A program made the translations under genes and the position numbers. A stretch of 28,942 bases of DNA from positions 1 through 28,942 of the forward strand of contig NYXM01000208.1 in assembly GCA_002685655.1 (NCBI GenBank), written 5' to 3'. This document shows, in pieces, positions 7,098 to 15,355 of this stretch (the stretch's first letter is position 1; every line of letters begins with the position of its first letter). Below the pieces are notes generated by a model, which searched no databases, was not told the DNA's origin, and worked only from the letters and a program-made list of their open reading frames with translations. This stretch comes from Planctomycetaceae bacterium. GTDB taxonomy: Bacteria > Planctomycetota > Planctomycetia > Pirellulales > Pirellulaceae.

Positions 7098-8219
7098 TCA
7101 CGTCCGGTGGCGACGATAAAAGGGTAGCAGCACCACTTGGGCTGAGACCCTGCGACCGCGTATGTCAACTTCCAGTTCCGTGCCGACGTCAGCCACATCG
7201 GACCGAACATAAGCCATTGCGATCGGACGCTCAAGGGTCGGTGAATACGTTCCACTGGTCACCGCCCCCACGACCTCGCCTGCAGCCAACACAGCAAACT
7301 GTTCGCGCGCGACGCGTTTACCCCCCATCTGCAGCCCGACTCGACGAGGCCAATCGCCGGCCTCCTTCGACTTGGTCAGCGCCGCATGGCCGATGAAGTG
7401 CCGATCCTTCAGGTGGACCGCAAAACCAAGACCAGCCTGGTAGGGATCGATCTGTTCGGATAATTCGTGGCCATAGAGGGGCATTGCGGCCTCCAACCGC
7501 AGCGTGTCGCGTGCTCCCAAGCCGGCTGGTTGCAGGCCCAACGCAGCGCCATCCTCGGCGAGTTGCTCCCACAGTGTTGCGGCGTCTGCTGCCGGTACAA
7601 TCAGCTCGCAACCATCTTCGCCCGTGTAGCCCGTCCGACTGACAATTCCGGGCGCACCACGGATCTGCGTCACGGCACCGGAATAGTACTTCAACGCGGC
7701 GACCGGTGTGTCAACCAACGGTTCCACGAGTCGGATCGCATTGGGCCCCTGGACGGCGATCATCGCAGTGTCCGTCGTTTGGTCCTCGAACCGGACGCCA
7801 TGCTCGGGCGTCAGGTGACCCTGGATCCAATCCACAATCTTCTGGCGGTTACTCGCATTGACCACCAGCATGTGAAAGGACTCGCCGCACGGCTCGGTCA
7901 AATAGTAGACCAAGACGTCGTCCAAGATCCCACCACTTTCATTGACGACCAGCGAATAACGGATCAGACCGGCACCAATCCCCACGACACGCCGCGTCAA
8001 GAGCTGGTCCAAAAACGCTGCGGATCCCGCGCCGTCGAAACGCAAGCGGCCCATATGGGAAATGTCGAACAGCCCGACGCCGGTTCGAGTGGCCTGATGC
8101 TCGCTGACGATCGACGTGTACTGCACGGGCATTGACCAGCCGGCGAAATCAACCATGCGTCCGCCATGATCAACGTGCCACTGATGGAGAGGAGTTTTCA
8201 AAAGGCCGTCGTCGGTCAT
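7098..8219 (-). CDS. gcvT: Aminomethyltransferase (glycine cleavage T protein)
   Basis: Tetrahydrofolate-dependent T protein, 373 aa, the usual length. It releases ammonia from aminomethyl-lipoyl-GcvH and forms 5,10-methylene-THF. Typical segments are LHQWHVDHGGRMVDFAGWSM (near residues 11-30), VGLFDISHMGRL (about 48-59), GYTGEDGCEL (about 197-206) and LGARDTLRLEAAMPLYGHEL (about 234-253). It is the first gene of the operon gcvT-gcvH-gcvPA-gcvPB-transferase. On the minus strand TAGAAT (8271-8276), about 50 bp upstream, could be a -10 box, but no good -35 box matches it. I looked for a glycine riboswitch in the leader and did not recognise one. Confidence 0.97.
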   Translation of the reverse strand: MTDDGLLKTPLHQWHVDHGGRMVDFAGWSMPVQYTSIVSEHQATRTGVGLFDISHMGRLRFDGAGSAAFLDQLLTRRVVGIGAGLIRYSLVVNESGGILDDVLVYYLTEPCGESFHMLVVNASNRQKIVDWIQGHLTPEHGVRFEDQTTDTAMIAVQGPNAIRLVEPLVDTPVAALKYYSGAVTQIRGAPGIVSRTGYTGEDGCELIVPAADAATLWEQLAEDGAALGLQPAGLGARDTLRLEAAMPLYGHELSEQIDPYQAGLGFAVHLKDRHFIGHAALTKSKEAGDWPRRVGLQMGGKRVAREQFAVLAAGEVVGAVTSGTYSPTLERPIAMAYVRSDVADVGTELEVDIRGRRVSAQVVLLPFYRRHRT

Positions 8220-8510
8220 GTCACGTTCGCGCCCGGAGAGGTCAAATCGCTGCCACCAGACAGTTGCAGCATTCTAGCCGATTGACACGTCCCGACTAGT
8301 GCGTGTCGCACCGACGTGTGGCGTCCGCGGCGTTTGGTCTTGTGAGTCCAAACGGCGAAAAGCCGCTACAGTGAACCGGCACGAGCTCTTGGTGATGACG
8401 ACCATTGCCAGCGAGCCGCTGGCGGCTATGTAGATATTCCTGGGCGGTATTCCGTATCAACGTCATTCCGTATCAACGTCACATGCACGATGTGACCGAG
8501 CTTAGCGTCG
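8220..8510. other. Gene-free leader region upstream of gcvT
   Basis: This stretch separates gcvT from the small lipoprotein gene, both on the minus strand. It should hold the gcv promoter (TAGAAT at 8271-8276). It also carries an inverted repeat CGTTTGG (8331-8337) with CCAAACG (8348-8354), a 7-bp hairpin GCCAGCG (8407-8413) with CGCTGGC (8417-8423), and a 16-bp tandem duplication at 8449-8480. None of the hairpins is followed by a T-run on the minus strand. No coding region is supported. Confidence 0.5.
8449..8480. repeat. Perfect 16-bp tandem duplication
   Basis: ATTCCGTATCAACGTC occurs at 8449-8464 and, identical, at 8465-8480. It lies just past the stop codon of the small lipoprotein gene. 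Confidence 0.85.
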
Positions 8511-8783
8511 TCAGGAAGATGTCATACATTTTGGAATCTGAAACCGCTTTGCCGCCGGACCAGATCGCGATGCTGAAGCAAGACTGGCTTGATAACCACC
8601 CGCCGATGGTTGGAGCGCACCCGGAAGATAGCCGGCCAATTGGGCAGGGGTGGTTGCCGCCGGGTTGGCATTTCTGCCAGAAAGGGCACCCATCGGGCTC
8701 TGCCGATGCTGCGTTGTTGAACACCCAGAAGCGGCGACGACGATCGCCAGGACAGGCAAAAACCAGCGAAATAACTGTCTCAT
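8511..8783 (-). CDS. Small putative lipoprotein
   Basis: Protein of 90 aa with a lipoprotein signal peptide: MRQLFRWFLPVLAIVVAASG followed by Cys21 (lipobox AASGC). The mature part is about 70 residues, rich in Ala, Ser, Gly and Pro, without a known domain. The start at 8783 is preceded by CGGAGAA at good spacing; an in-frame start at 8864 would add an unsuitable polar extension. It lies 128 bp downstream of rnr on the same strand and could be a separate transcript or read from rnr. The function is unknown. A longer plus-strand ORF over the same bases is judged to be a shadow. Confidence 0.6.
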   Translation of the reverse strand: MRQLFRWFLPVLAIVVAASGCSTTQHRQSPMGALSGRNANPAATTPAQLAGYLPGALQPSAGGYQASLASASRSGPAAKRFQIPKCMTSS

Positions 8784-8911
8784 GTCGAATTCTCCGAGAG
8801 ATGTGTCAGGACATTCGGTTGTTTCGACAGAACGACTTGAGCTTGTTCGTGAGGAACGGCACACTTCTCAGAGTTTCTCCCCAGCTCGCATTGCCAGGGT
8901 TCTTTCGTCGA

Positions 8912-11410
8912 CTAACGCGGCTTTCGTTTCCCGCCCTTATTCTTCTTTGCGGCTTTGCCTGGCTTACCTGAAGTTAGCTTACCTGAAGTTGGCTTACTGG
9001 CTTTCTTGCCTTCCCTCTTGCTCTTTCCGGCACGTTTCTTGTCAGCAGAGCGCCTGGGTTTGGCTCGCTCAGTCTTGTGGACGAGTCGAAAATCCAACTC
9101 GCGCAAGTCCGGATCGACGCGGGCGATTTCCACGCGGATCAGATCACCCAGCCGAAACGTATTGCCGCGGCGGCCGACCAGGCTGTGCGATTGTGGCTCG
9201 AAGTCATACGTGTCGTCGACCAGCGACTTGATGTGCAGCAGCCCTTCGGCCGGAAGTTCGATCCCCTGCGCGAAGAGTCCGTATTTCGTCACACCGGTGA
9301 CAACGGCATCCATCTGCTCGCCGACTTTCTCTTTCAGATAGGTCAGCAGCTTGACACGGATCAATTCCCGTTCGGCCTGTTCGGCGCGCTGCTCGCGCAC
9401 GGAACAGTGTTCGCCGAGCAGGGCCATCTGGTCAAAATCGTCCGCCGGCCGCTTGGCAACCAACAAAGCGTCCAGCATACGGTGAACCGTCAGATCGGGA
9501 TAGCGACGAATGGGCGACGTGAAATGGCAGTAGTTCTTGCTGTGCAAGGCATAATGCGCTTCGACATCGGGTCCGTATCGGGCCTTCTTCATGCTCCGCA
9601 GCACTGCGTAATGCACAGCGCGTTCTTCCGGTTGTCCGACCACGGCTTCGACCACACGTTTGATTTCGAAGCGGCTCTCCAACGACTCGCATTTGATCCC
9701 CAACCCTCGAACAAACTCCGACAAGGCTTGCAGCTTACGCGGATCCGGTGTCTCGTGAATCCGACGCAGGAAATTCCATTTCTTTTCGTGCAAGAGGTCC
9801 GCCGCGGATTCGTTTGCCGCCAACATGAACTCTTCAATAATCTGATGGCTTTCCGTGTTCTGAACGACATGCGCCCCTTTAACACGTCCCTTCTTGTCCA
9901 GATCGATCTTCACCTCGGGCAGCGTCAATTCGATGGCCCCGGCATCCAATCTCCGGCGGCGGAGTGTCATGGCCAATTCGTGCATGTCCGATAACAGCGT
10001 GAACACTTCCGGTGACAACCGAGAAGCCCAGGGCGCACGGTCAGCCAAGAATTCGTCAACCTCTTCGTAGGTGAAACGATGATCACTCTTGATTGCGGCG
10101 CGTCGGTATTCGGATGCCACACGCTCCCCATCGGGAGTGAACTCCATCATCACGGTCTTCGCATACCGGACGCGCCCCGGTTGAAGACTCGCCAGATTGT
10201 TCGAAATCACTTCGGGCAGCATCGGAATCACCATGTCCGGAAGATAGATGCTGGTCGCGCGCTCGCGGGCTTCTTCGTCCAAAGTCGAACCTGGCTGCAC
10301 AAAATGCGCGACATCGGCGATGTGGACACTCAATCGAAAATGTCCGTTCTCCAATCGCTCCAACGAAATCGCGTCGTCGAAGTCACGGGCGTCGGCCGGG
10401 TCAATTGTGATCACCGTCGCACCGGTAAAATCATCTCGATCGTCCCCAATCGATTCGTCGAAGGCTTCCGCTTCCGCATGTGCCGCCGCCATGACTTCTT
10501 CGGAAAACTCCTCAGGCAAGTCGAACTCGCGAATGATCGACAGCGTGTCGACTTTTGGTTGTCCGCGTGGACCGAGCACTTCGACAATCACCGCTTCACC
10601 TTCATGACGCGGTGATGGAAAGCGGACCATCTCGATGACGACCTTGTCCATCGGGCTGGCGCTCTTGGCACCAGGATCACCGACAAAGATATCCTGCGCG
10701 AAAACGCCGCCATCGACTTGGACAAAACCGAAATCGTCGCGTTCGTCGTAGACTCCCACAAAGCAATGCGTCTCACGTTCGATAATCTCGACAATCGCGC
10801 CGGATAATCGCGCTTCGCGCTTCGGCAAAGACCGGTTGTCTAACCGCACCGCCACCAGGTCGCCGTTGGCCGCATCCATTGTCTTGTGAAACGGGATAAA
10901 AATATCGTCGTGCCGTTCAGGGCTGCCGCCCGGTGGCCGGACGAAACCAAAACCGGCCGCCGCGCGGCGGAAAACGCCGCTGGTCGTCTTGGCCTTCTTT
11001 TCCCTACCCGACTTGTTGCGACCCTGGGGAGCTTCCGCTTCGATGTCTAACGGCGTCCGAGTCGGTTCGGAAGCTGAAACCTCCAGTGCGGTCCGGTCGC
11101 CTTTCTTTTCGTCGACTGCGGACAAGTTGAGTATCGTTTCGGCTTCGTGTTCCGGTTGGGGAGGTTGCTCGGATGGTCCCGCAGGAGTGACTTTCCTGGC
11201 CCCCACCTTTACCAGGTGCTTCGTACCCCAGGCCAGTTCATGACGCTTGACCAGCCGTTTGATCGCCCGCCGGACATGCGAATGTTGATCGGTGGAAAAA
11301 CCCAGTTTCCTGGCGATCACTTTGGGCTTAACCGGTTGATAGTTAGGTGCCGTGACGTATGCGAGCACGGCGGATTCGACTTCTGATCGTGTTGGTTCGT
11401 TTTGGTTCAT
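8912..11410 (-). CDS. rnr: Ribonuclease R
   Basis: RNB-family 3'-5' exoribonuclease, 832 aa, able by family to degrade structured RNA. The N-terminus has a winged-helix-like segment (about residues 20-75), then cold-shock-type OB domains (about 145-290), the RNB catalytic domain with DPADARDFDDAIS (about 335-348) carrying the metal-binding aspartates, and an S1 domain (about 695-780) with YGLFAQGIELPAEGLLHI. It ends in a Lys/Arg-rich tail that contains a 15-bp DNA duplication. The start at 11410 (MNQNEPTRSEVE) is chosen because the longer in-frame start at 11533 adds residues unlike the family; the ribosome-binding site is weak. A perfect 20-bp palindrome lies 15-34 bp upstream. Confidence 0.95.
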   Translation of the reverse strand: MNQNEPTRSEVESAVLAYVTAPNYQPVKPKVIARKLGFSTDQHSHVRRAIKRLVKRHELAWGTKHLVKVGARKVTPAGPSEQPPQPEHEAETILNLSAVDEKKGDRTALEVSASEPTRTPLDIEAEAPQGRNKSGREKKAKTTSGVFRRAAAGFGFVRPPGGSPERHDDIFIPFHKTMDAANGDLVAVRLDNRSLPKREARLSGAIVEIIERETHCFVGVYDERDDFGFVQVDGGVFAQDIFVGDPGAKSASPMDKVVIEMVRFPSPRHEGEAVIVEVLGPRGQPKVDTLSIIREFDLPEEFSEEVMAAAHAEAEAFDESIGDDRDDFTGATVITIDPADARDFDDAISLERLENGHFRLSVHIADVAHFVQPGSTLDEEARERATSIYLPDMVIPMLPEVISNNLASLQPGRVRYAKTVMMEFTPDGERVASEYRRAAIKSDHRFTYEEVDEFLADRAPWASRLSPEVFTLLSDMHELAMTLRRRRLDAGAIELTLPEVKIDLDKKGRVKGAHVVQNTESHQIIEEFMLAANESAADLLHEKKWNFLRRIHETPDPRKLQALSEFVRGLGIKCESLESRFEIKRVVEAVVGQPEERAVHYAVLRSMKKARYGPDVEAHYALHSKNYCHFTSPIRRYPDLTVHRMLDALLVAKRPADDFDQMALLGEHCSVREQRAEQAERELIRVKLLTYLKEKVGEQMDAVVTGVTKYGLFAQGIELPAEGLLHIKSLVDDTYDFEPQSHSLVGRRGNTFRLGDLIRVEIARVDPDLRELDFRLVHKTERAKPRRSADKKRAGKSKREGKKASKPTSGKLTSGKPGKAAKKNKGGKRKPR
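8962..8991. repeat. 15-bp tandem duplication in the rnr tail
   Basis: GCTTACCTGAAGTTA (8962-8976) is followed by GCTTACCTGAAGTTG (8977-8991) and a partial third unit, GCTTACTGG. In the protein this gives repeated T-S-G-K units within the basic C-terminal tail of RNase R. The repeat is in frame, so it only lengthens the tail. Confidence 0.8.
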
Positions 11411-11424
11411 GCTTGAACTGTATC

Positions 11425-11464
11425 TTGCAATCGCCCGATTGCAAAGGAGTTGCCAATCGATTGG
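11425..11464. promoter_or_regulatory. Double palindrome with CAATCG half-sites upstream of rnr
   Basis: The first palindrome has arms TTGCAATCG (11425-11433) and CGATTGCAA (11436-11444), with CC between. The second, CCAATCGATTGG, is at 11453-11464. Both share the half-site CAATCG/CGATTG, giving four half-sites in 40 bp. The block lies 15-54 bp upstream of the rnr start and about 200 bp upstream of the divergent sugar transferase gene. It could be an operator for one or both genes, or an RNA structure in the rnr leader. Confidence 0.5.
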
Positions 11465-11550
11465 ACTGCAACGACTGCGACGATTCGCAAACAGACCACG
11501 GCCCACCCATCTGCCCCCAACCACCGTTGGCATGACCTATATTTTCGAGT

Positions 11551-11577
11551 CCTCACGTTGCTCCCGCAACGTCGAGG
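11551..11577. repeat. Hairpin with TCCC/GGGA loop in the rnr/sugar-transferase spacer
   Basis: The perfect 7-bp arms are ACGTTGC (11555-11561) and GCAACGT (11566-11572) around TCCC. After a one-base bulge at 11573 the stem extends by CCTC (11551-11554) with GAGG (11574-11577). The minus-strand loop is GGGA, closed by C-G, the same cap as in the hairpin at 93-114. A -10-like TATATT (11538-11543) precedes it on the plus strand but has no matching -35 box. On the minus strand it would lie far upstream in an rnr leader. Confidence 0.55.
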
Positions 11578-11666
11578 CAACCGACGTAGCCTGGTTTGCG
11601 AAGCCACCCAACGACGTTGCGGCCAGGCAGAAAGTCCGGGCTGGCCATTAACCGCCAGAATCAACC

Positions 11667-13070
11667 ATGTCCCCCATTGGAATTCATAGAGAACGCTCGC
11701 TGACAGACGGTTTGCTGCGCGTTTCAGATGCCGCTGCCGTGCTGCTTGGTTTCCTGGCCGCTGCCCAGTATCCACGCGTGAATGTCAATACGCAGTACTG
11801 GCTTGCGGCTGCGATCACGATTCTGGTGCTCTTCACCATTGGCGAATTCACCGCACTCTATCGCAACTGGCGTGGCGTCGCGACGTATCGCGAAATCGCC
11901 ACCGCCGTCCTGACGCTGGTCTACAGTTTCGGCATCTTGCTGGCCGCCGGCTTCTTGACCCGCTACACAGATCACATGTCGCGTGTCGGAATGGGCATCG
12001 GCTTGACCACAATCTCGGCGTTGTTCGCCGTCTCTCGCCTGAGCGTTCGCTGCCTTCAGCGCTGGTATCGATCACACGGATACGGGTCGCGCAAGTTTGC
12101 CATCGTTGGAGTCAACGAATTGGCCGTCCGACTGGCTCGCAACTTGGAAGATTCGCCGGAATTCGGTCTCACGTTGACCGGATTCTATGACGACCGCCCC
12201 ACGAAACGCACCGGACCGCTGCCCCTTGATGTTGGCGAACGTCGGGGAAAAATCCAAGAGCTGGTGAACTTGGCCCGTCGCGGAGAAGTCGATCGCATCT
12301 ACATCACGCTTCCGATGCGAGCTGAAAAACGCACACGAGAACTGCTCAACCAATTGGCGGACACCACAGCTTCGGTCTACATTGTCCCTGACTTTTTCGT
12401 TTTCGAATTACTGCATTCACGATGGACGGACATTAATGGATTGCCTGTCGTCAGCGTTTTCGAAAACCCGTTCTACGGCGTCGATGGCTTGCTCAAGCGA
12501 GTCGTCGACATGTGCCTGGCCACGGCCTTTCTGGGGATCGCGGCCCTGCCCATGATGGTGATCGCCGGCCTGATCAAACTAACTTCGCGAGGTCCGGTCT
12601 TCTTTCGCCAGCTGCGCTACGGGCTCGACGGCCGTGAGATCCGCGTCTGGAAATTCCGTAGTATGTCGGTCTGCGAAAATGATACAAACGTGAAGCAGGC
12701 CACCGCAAACGACGCCCGCGTCACCAAGCTGGGCGGACTCCTCCGTCGCTCGTCTCTGGACGAACTACCACAACTGTTCAATGTACTTAACGGCAGTATG
12801 TCTCTGGTCGGACCGCGACCGCACGCGACCGCCCACAATGAACAGTATCGACGCTTGATCCCCGGCTACAGGCTCCGTCATAAAGTCAAGCCCGGCATCA
12901 CGGGCCTGGCTCAAGTGCTTGGTTGGCGAGGCGAAACGGACACTCTGGACAAAATGGTCAATCGTATTCAATGCGACCTGCAGTACATCCGCGAATGGTC
13001 GCTCTGGATGGACTTCAAGATCATTTTGAAAACCGCGACTGTTGTCGTCTCCGGCAAGAATGCGTATTGA
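11667..13070 (+). CDS. Undecaprenyl-phosphate sugar-1-phosphate transferase (WcaJ/PssY-like)
   Basis: Polyprenyl glycosylphosphotransferase, 467 aa, that starts a surface polysaccharide by moving a sugar-1-phosphate from a UDP-sugar to undecaprenyl phosphate at the inner membrane. The first 130 or so residues hold about four membrane segments. A nucleotide-binding-like (CoA_binding_3) domain follows (FAIVGVNELAVRLARNLE). The C-terminal catalytic domain (about residues 270-467) begins with a membrane helix and has SRGPVFFRQLRYGLDG, VWKFRSM, ELPQLFNVLNGSMSLVGPRP and KPGITGLAQVLGWRGET, all bacterial sugar transferase signatures. The exact sugar cannot be told. It is the first plus-strand gene after rnr and is followed closely by the acetyltransferase. 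Confidence 0.92.
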   Translation: MSPIGIHRERSLTDGLLRVSDAAAVLLGFLAAAQYPRVNVNTQYWLAAAITILVLFTIGEFTALYRNWRGVATYREIATAVLTLVYSFGILLAAGFLTRYTDHMSRVGMGIGLTTISALFAVSRLSVRCLQRWYRSHGYGSRKFAIVGVNELAVRLARNLEDSPEFGLTLTGFYDDRPTKRTGPLPLDVGERRGKIQELVNLARRGEVDRIYITLPMRAEKRTRELLNQLADTTASVYIVPDFFVFELLHSRWTDINGLPVVSVFENPFYGVDGLLKRVVDMCLATAFLGIAALPMMVIAGLIKLTSRGPVFFRQLRYGLDGREIRVWKFRSMSVCENDTNVKQATANDARVTKLGGLLRRSSLDELPQLFNVLNGSMSLVGPRPHATAHNEQYRRLIPGYRLRHKVKPGITGLAQVLGWRGETDTLDKMVNRIQCDLQYIREWSLWMDFKIILKTATVVVSGKNAY

Positions 13071-13077
13071 GCTTCCT

Positions 13078-14196
13078 ATGACAGACTACGACGTGCGTCT
13101 GGTCGACTCGCCGGACGATCTAGCGGACCTTCGGGATGATTGGGACCGCTTGCTCGCGGAGACGCCGCGGGCAACATTCTTTCAAACTCTGGATTGGCTG
13201 ACCGTCTATTGGCGGCATCATGGCGACTCGCAGCAGTTGCGCGTCTTCGTCGTGCAGGACGGCACGCGGCCGATCGGTATTTTGCCCCTGGCCGTCTATT
13301 GGGAGAAGTCCCGTATCGGAACGGCCCGCGTCCTCGGTTATCCGTTGGACAACTGGGGCACATCGTTCGGCCCGATCGGCCCGCAGCCACGCGAAACACT
13401 CGTGTCCGCTCTGAGCTGGCTCCGGCGGCGCCCGCGCGACTGGGACGTGCTTGATCTGCGGTGGGCGGAGGGTCCAGTCGCCACCGCGACCGAAACGTCA
13501 TTGCAACAGGTCGACCTGTCCGCAGTCCGCTGTGCAACCTGCGAACTATCGTGGATTGACCTGAGCGACGGCTGGGGCAGATATTGGGCAAGTCGGACCA
13601 GCAAGTTGCGCAACAATGTGCGACGCAGCGAAAAACGACTCGCCAGCGATGGGCGGCTCGATTCAATCCACTGCCGTCCGACTGCCACCGACCCGCGCTG
13701 GGATCTTTACCAGCAGTGCGAACAGGTCGCGGCCCGCAGCTGGCAGGCGGCCGTCGCCTCGGGCAACACCTTGACGGATGCGCCCGTACAGAGATTCCTT
13801 CGCGACGTCCATCGTGCGGCCGTAGATCGACACGCTGCATCAATCAACCTGCTAACGCTAAACGACGAACCGATTGCGTTTAGTTACGATTACGTTTTTC
13901 AGAACGGCGTTTACGGGTTACGGACCGGATTCGATCCAGCCTTCGCCCAGGCCGGACCGGGTGCCGTCTTGCTGGCCCGCTCACTTCGTGACGGCTGCCA
14001 ACACGGTGACCGAACCTTCGACCTGGGTGAGACCCCGTCGGCATACAAGACCAAATGGCGAACCCGGGCCAGCACAAGCTCTCGGTTTTGCCACTACCCG
14101 CGTCTGGCCTGGCGAGCCCAGGCCCTCCGCTGGAAACGTCAACTGTTCGATCTCGAACCGGCCATCGCCGACCCACCGGCCGGCCAGTCGGGCTAA
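13078..14196 (+). CDS. CelD/FemAB-like GNAT acyltransferase
   Basis: Protein of 372 aa resembling the BcsL/CelD (Acetyltransf_6) and FemAB-related acyltransferases. The N-terminus (VDSPDDLADLRDDWDRLLAE, then TFFQTLDWLTVYW) and the C-terminal GNAT half, with PIAFSYDYVFQNGVYGLRTG, GAVLLARSLRDG and FDLGETPSAYKTKW, follow the family pattern. In polysaccharide clusters these enzymes probably acylate sugars or lipid-linked intermediates; the substrate here is unknown. I start at the ATG at 13078, 7 bp after the upstream stop; in-frame alternatives are 13060 (overlapping the sugar transferase stop) and a TTG at 13042. The short spacing implies an operon with the sugar transferase. Confidence 0.8.
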   Translation: MTDYDVRLVDSPDDLADLRDDWDRLLAETPRATFFQTLDWLTVYWRHHGDSQQLRVFVVQDGTRPIGILPLAVYWEKSRIGTARVLGYPLDNWGTSFGPIGPQPRETLVSALSWLRRRPRDWDVLDLRWAEGPVATATETSLQQVDLSAVRCATCELSWIDLSDGWGRYWASRTSKLRNNVRRSEKRLASDGRLDSIHCRPTATDPRWDLYQQCEQVAARSWQAAVASGNTLTDAPVQRFLRDVHRAAVDRHAASINLLTLNDEPIAFSYDYVFQNGVYGLRTGFDPAFAQAGPGAVLLARSLRDGCQHGDRTFDLGETPSAYKTKWRTRASTSSRFCHYPRLAWRAQALRWKRQLFDLEPAIADPPAGQSG

Positions 14197-14457
14197 CTGA
14201 CGGTACGGTCGATTCCTTGATTCAAGCGACGCAACATCTAACTCGGGGTCGGCATCCAGCACCATGTTCGTGCCGAGAGCCTTCGGTCACACCTTGCTTC
14301 AACGGGCAGTCCGTTGGAAAATCAACCGCTGCTCAACGCTAGTTGTCTTCGTTAACGGTGGCGACGGATCTTCTCCCCGTTGGCGGCCCGAGATTGACGG
14401 TACACGCGGGCATACGAGGGCTGATCGCAAGAAACTAACTCATTGATTGTGTCGCGA
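14197..14457. other. Gene-free spacer
   Basis: No gene is seen. A small hairpin, CAACGG (14300-14305) with CCGTTG (14311-14316), is the only clear structure, and no T-run follows it. The 261-bp gap suggests that the next gene has its own promoter, which I could not identify. Confidence 0.4.
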
Positions 14458-15237
14458 ATGAATCAAAAACTATCCCTCGTGATTCTAGCACTTGCCCATG
14501 TTCTTTGCGGCCTGACAACTGGGTTCTTCGCCGAGAATGGTCCACCCGAGATCTTACTCGCGATCTACGTCGGTTTGTTCTTCAGCCAGACCAGTTTGCT
14601 TGGCATTTGGGGAGGATTGGCGACGCTCGGATGGCCGATCCGACTGGTCGGCGTCACGATCGGTTTGGCCTATCTCGGCCCACAATTCTGTTTCAGTTTG
14701 GGCAATTGGGGTTCGGAACTCCTTTTGCTCGTTTTTCTATCAACGGTAGTCGTAGCCGGAGTAATGCTTGTTGTTCGGTGGTTCATGGCGCGACTCGAGC
14801 GCACAGCGATGGCGACGAATTCGGTAAGCGCGGAAGGCTTGCAATTCTCGATTCGTCATTTGATGCTGCTCACATTTGTCATCGGTTGTATTCTTGGGAT
14901 AGGACGATGGCTACAACCGTACTTTCAACGAGCGGATCAGTTGGCCTTTATTCTGACGCTCAGTCTGTGCTTTGTGTCGGTCGGTGTAACTTCGGTCTGG
15001 GCGCTGCTGGGACGAGCACATCTGATCCTTCGCAGTTGTGTGGTCTTGTTCATTGGATTGCTAACGGCCTGTATTCCAACGTATTCTCTCGAAGAGGGCG
15101 AATTGTGGTTCTGGATCACAATGATGATCGTCGAGGCAACGGTCTTGCTCGCATCGCTGTTCGTGGTTCGACTATGTGGATTCCGGCTAGTCCGCACTTC
15201 ATACGGAAAAACAACCGGCCGGCCGGAAGTCCCATGA
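14458..15237 (+). CDS. Uncharacterised membrane protein, about eight TM segments
   Basis: Protein of 259 aa without an enzyme domain I recognise. Hydrophobic segments lie at about residues 5-24, 30-52, 60-80, 86-108, 131-150, 160-182, 190-208 and 218-240. The segment FSIRHLMLLTFVIGCILGIG in the middle resembles a short motif that often precedes a membrane helix in planctomycete proteins of unknown function; this is from memory, not a search. The start at 14458 (MNQKLS) is preferred over 14443 because the hydrophobic N-terminus follows it directly. It lies between the acetyltransferase and the methyltransferase, but gaps of 260 and 118 bp argue against tight coupling. Confidence 0.6.
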   Translation: MNQKLSLVILALAHVLCGLTTGFFAENGPPEILLAIYVGLFFSQTSLLGIWGGLATLGWPIRLVGVTIGLAYLGPQFCFSLGNWGSELLLLVFLSTVVVAGVMLVVRWFMARLERTAMATNSVSAEGLQFSIRHLMLLTFVIGCILGIGRWLQPYFQRADQLAFILTLSLCFVSVGVTSVWALLGRAHLILRSCVVLFIGLLTACIPTYSLEEGELWFWITMMIVEATVLLASLFVVRLCGFRLVRTSYGKTTGRPEVP

Positions 15238-15278
15238 ACGTGTAGTCTCTAACGTTGCGTAACATCCTGAGGGTCGAT

Positions 15279-15304
15279 GGAATCATGCCTGCTGTTTTGA
15301 TTCC
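15279..15304. repeat. 7-bp inverted repeat
   Basis: GGAATCA (15279-15285) and TGATTCC (15298-15304) are separated by 12 bp. The pair lies between the membrane protein gene and the methyltransferase gene. No T-run follows, so terminator status is not supported. Confidence 0.35.
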
Positions 15305-15355
15305 GTTTGCAACCATCAATATCCTCGTCACCGAAGAATGGGGACGATACGTACA

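Noticed and set aside
8220..8400. Glycine riboswitch upstream of gcvT
   Set aside because: I looked for the conserved tandem aptamer core and did not recognise it; a covariance search would be decisive.
8405..8971. 188-aa plus-strand ORF
   Set aside because: It is antisense to the small lipoprotein gene and the end of rnr and has no family features; the minus strand shows a proper lipobox and ribosome-binding site.
9077..9994. 305-aa plus-strand ORF
   Set aside because: It is antisense to the catalytic and C-terminal parts of RNase R and arises from codon bias on the opposite strand.
13076..13843. 255-aa minus-strand ORF, very Arg-rich
   Set aside because: It is a shadow of the acetyltransferase gene; its composition is typical of an antisense frame in GC-rich DNA.
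14505..15245. 246-aa plus-strand ORF
   Set aside because: It is an alternate frame of the 8-TM protein; the rejected frame is Arg- and Ser-rich with no hydrophobic pattern.
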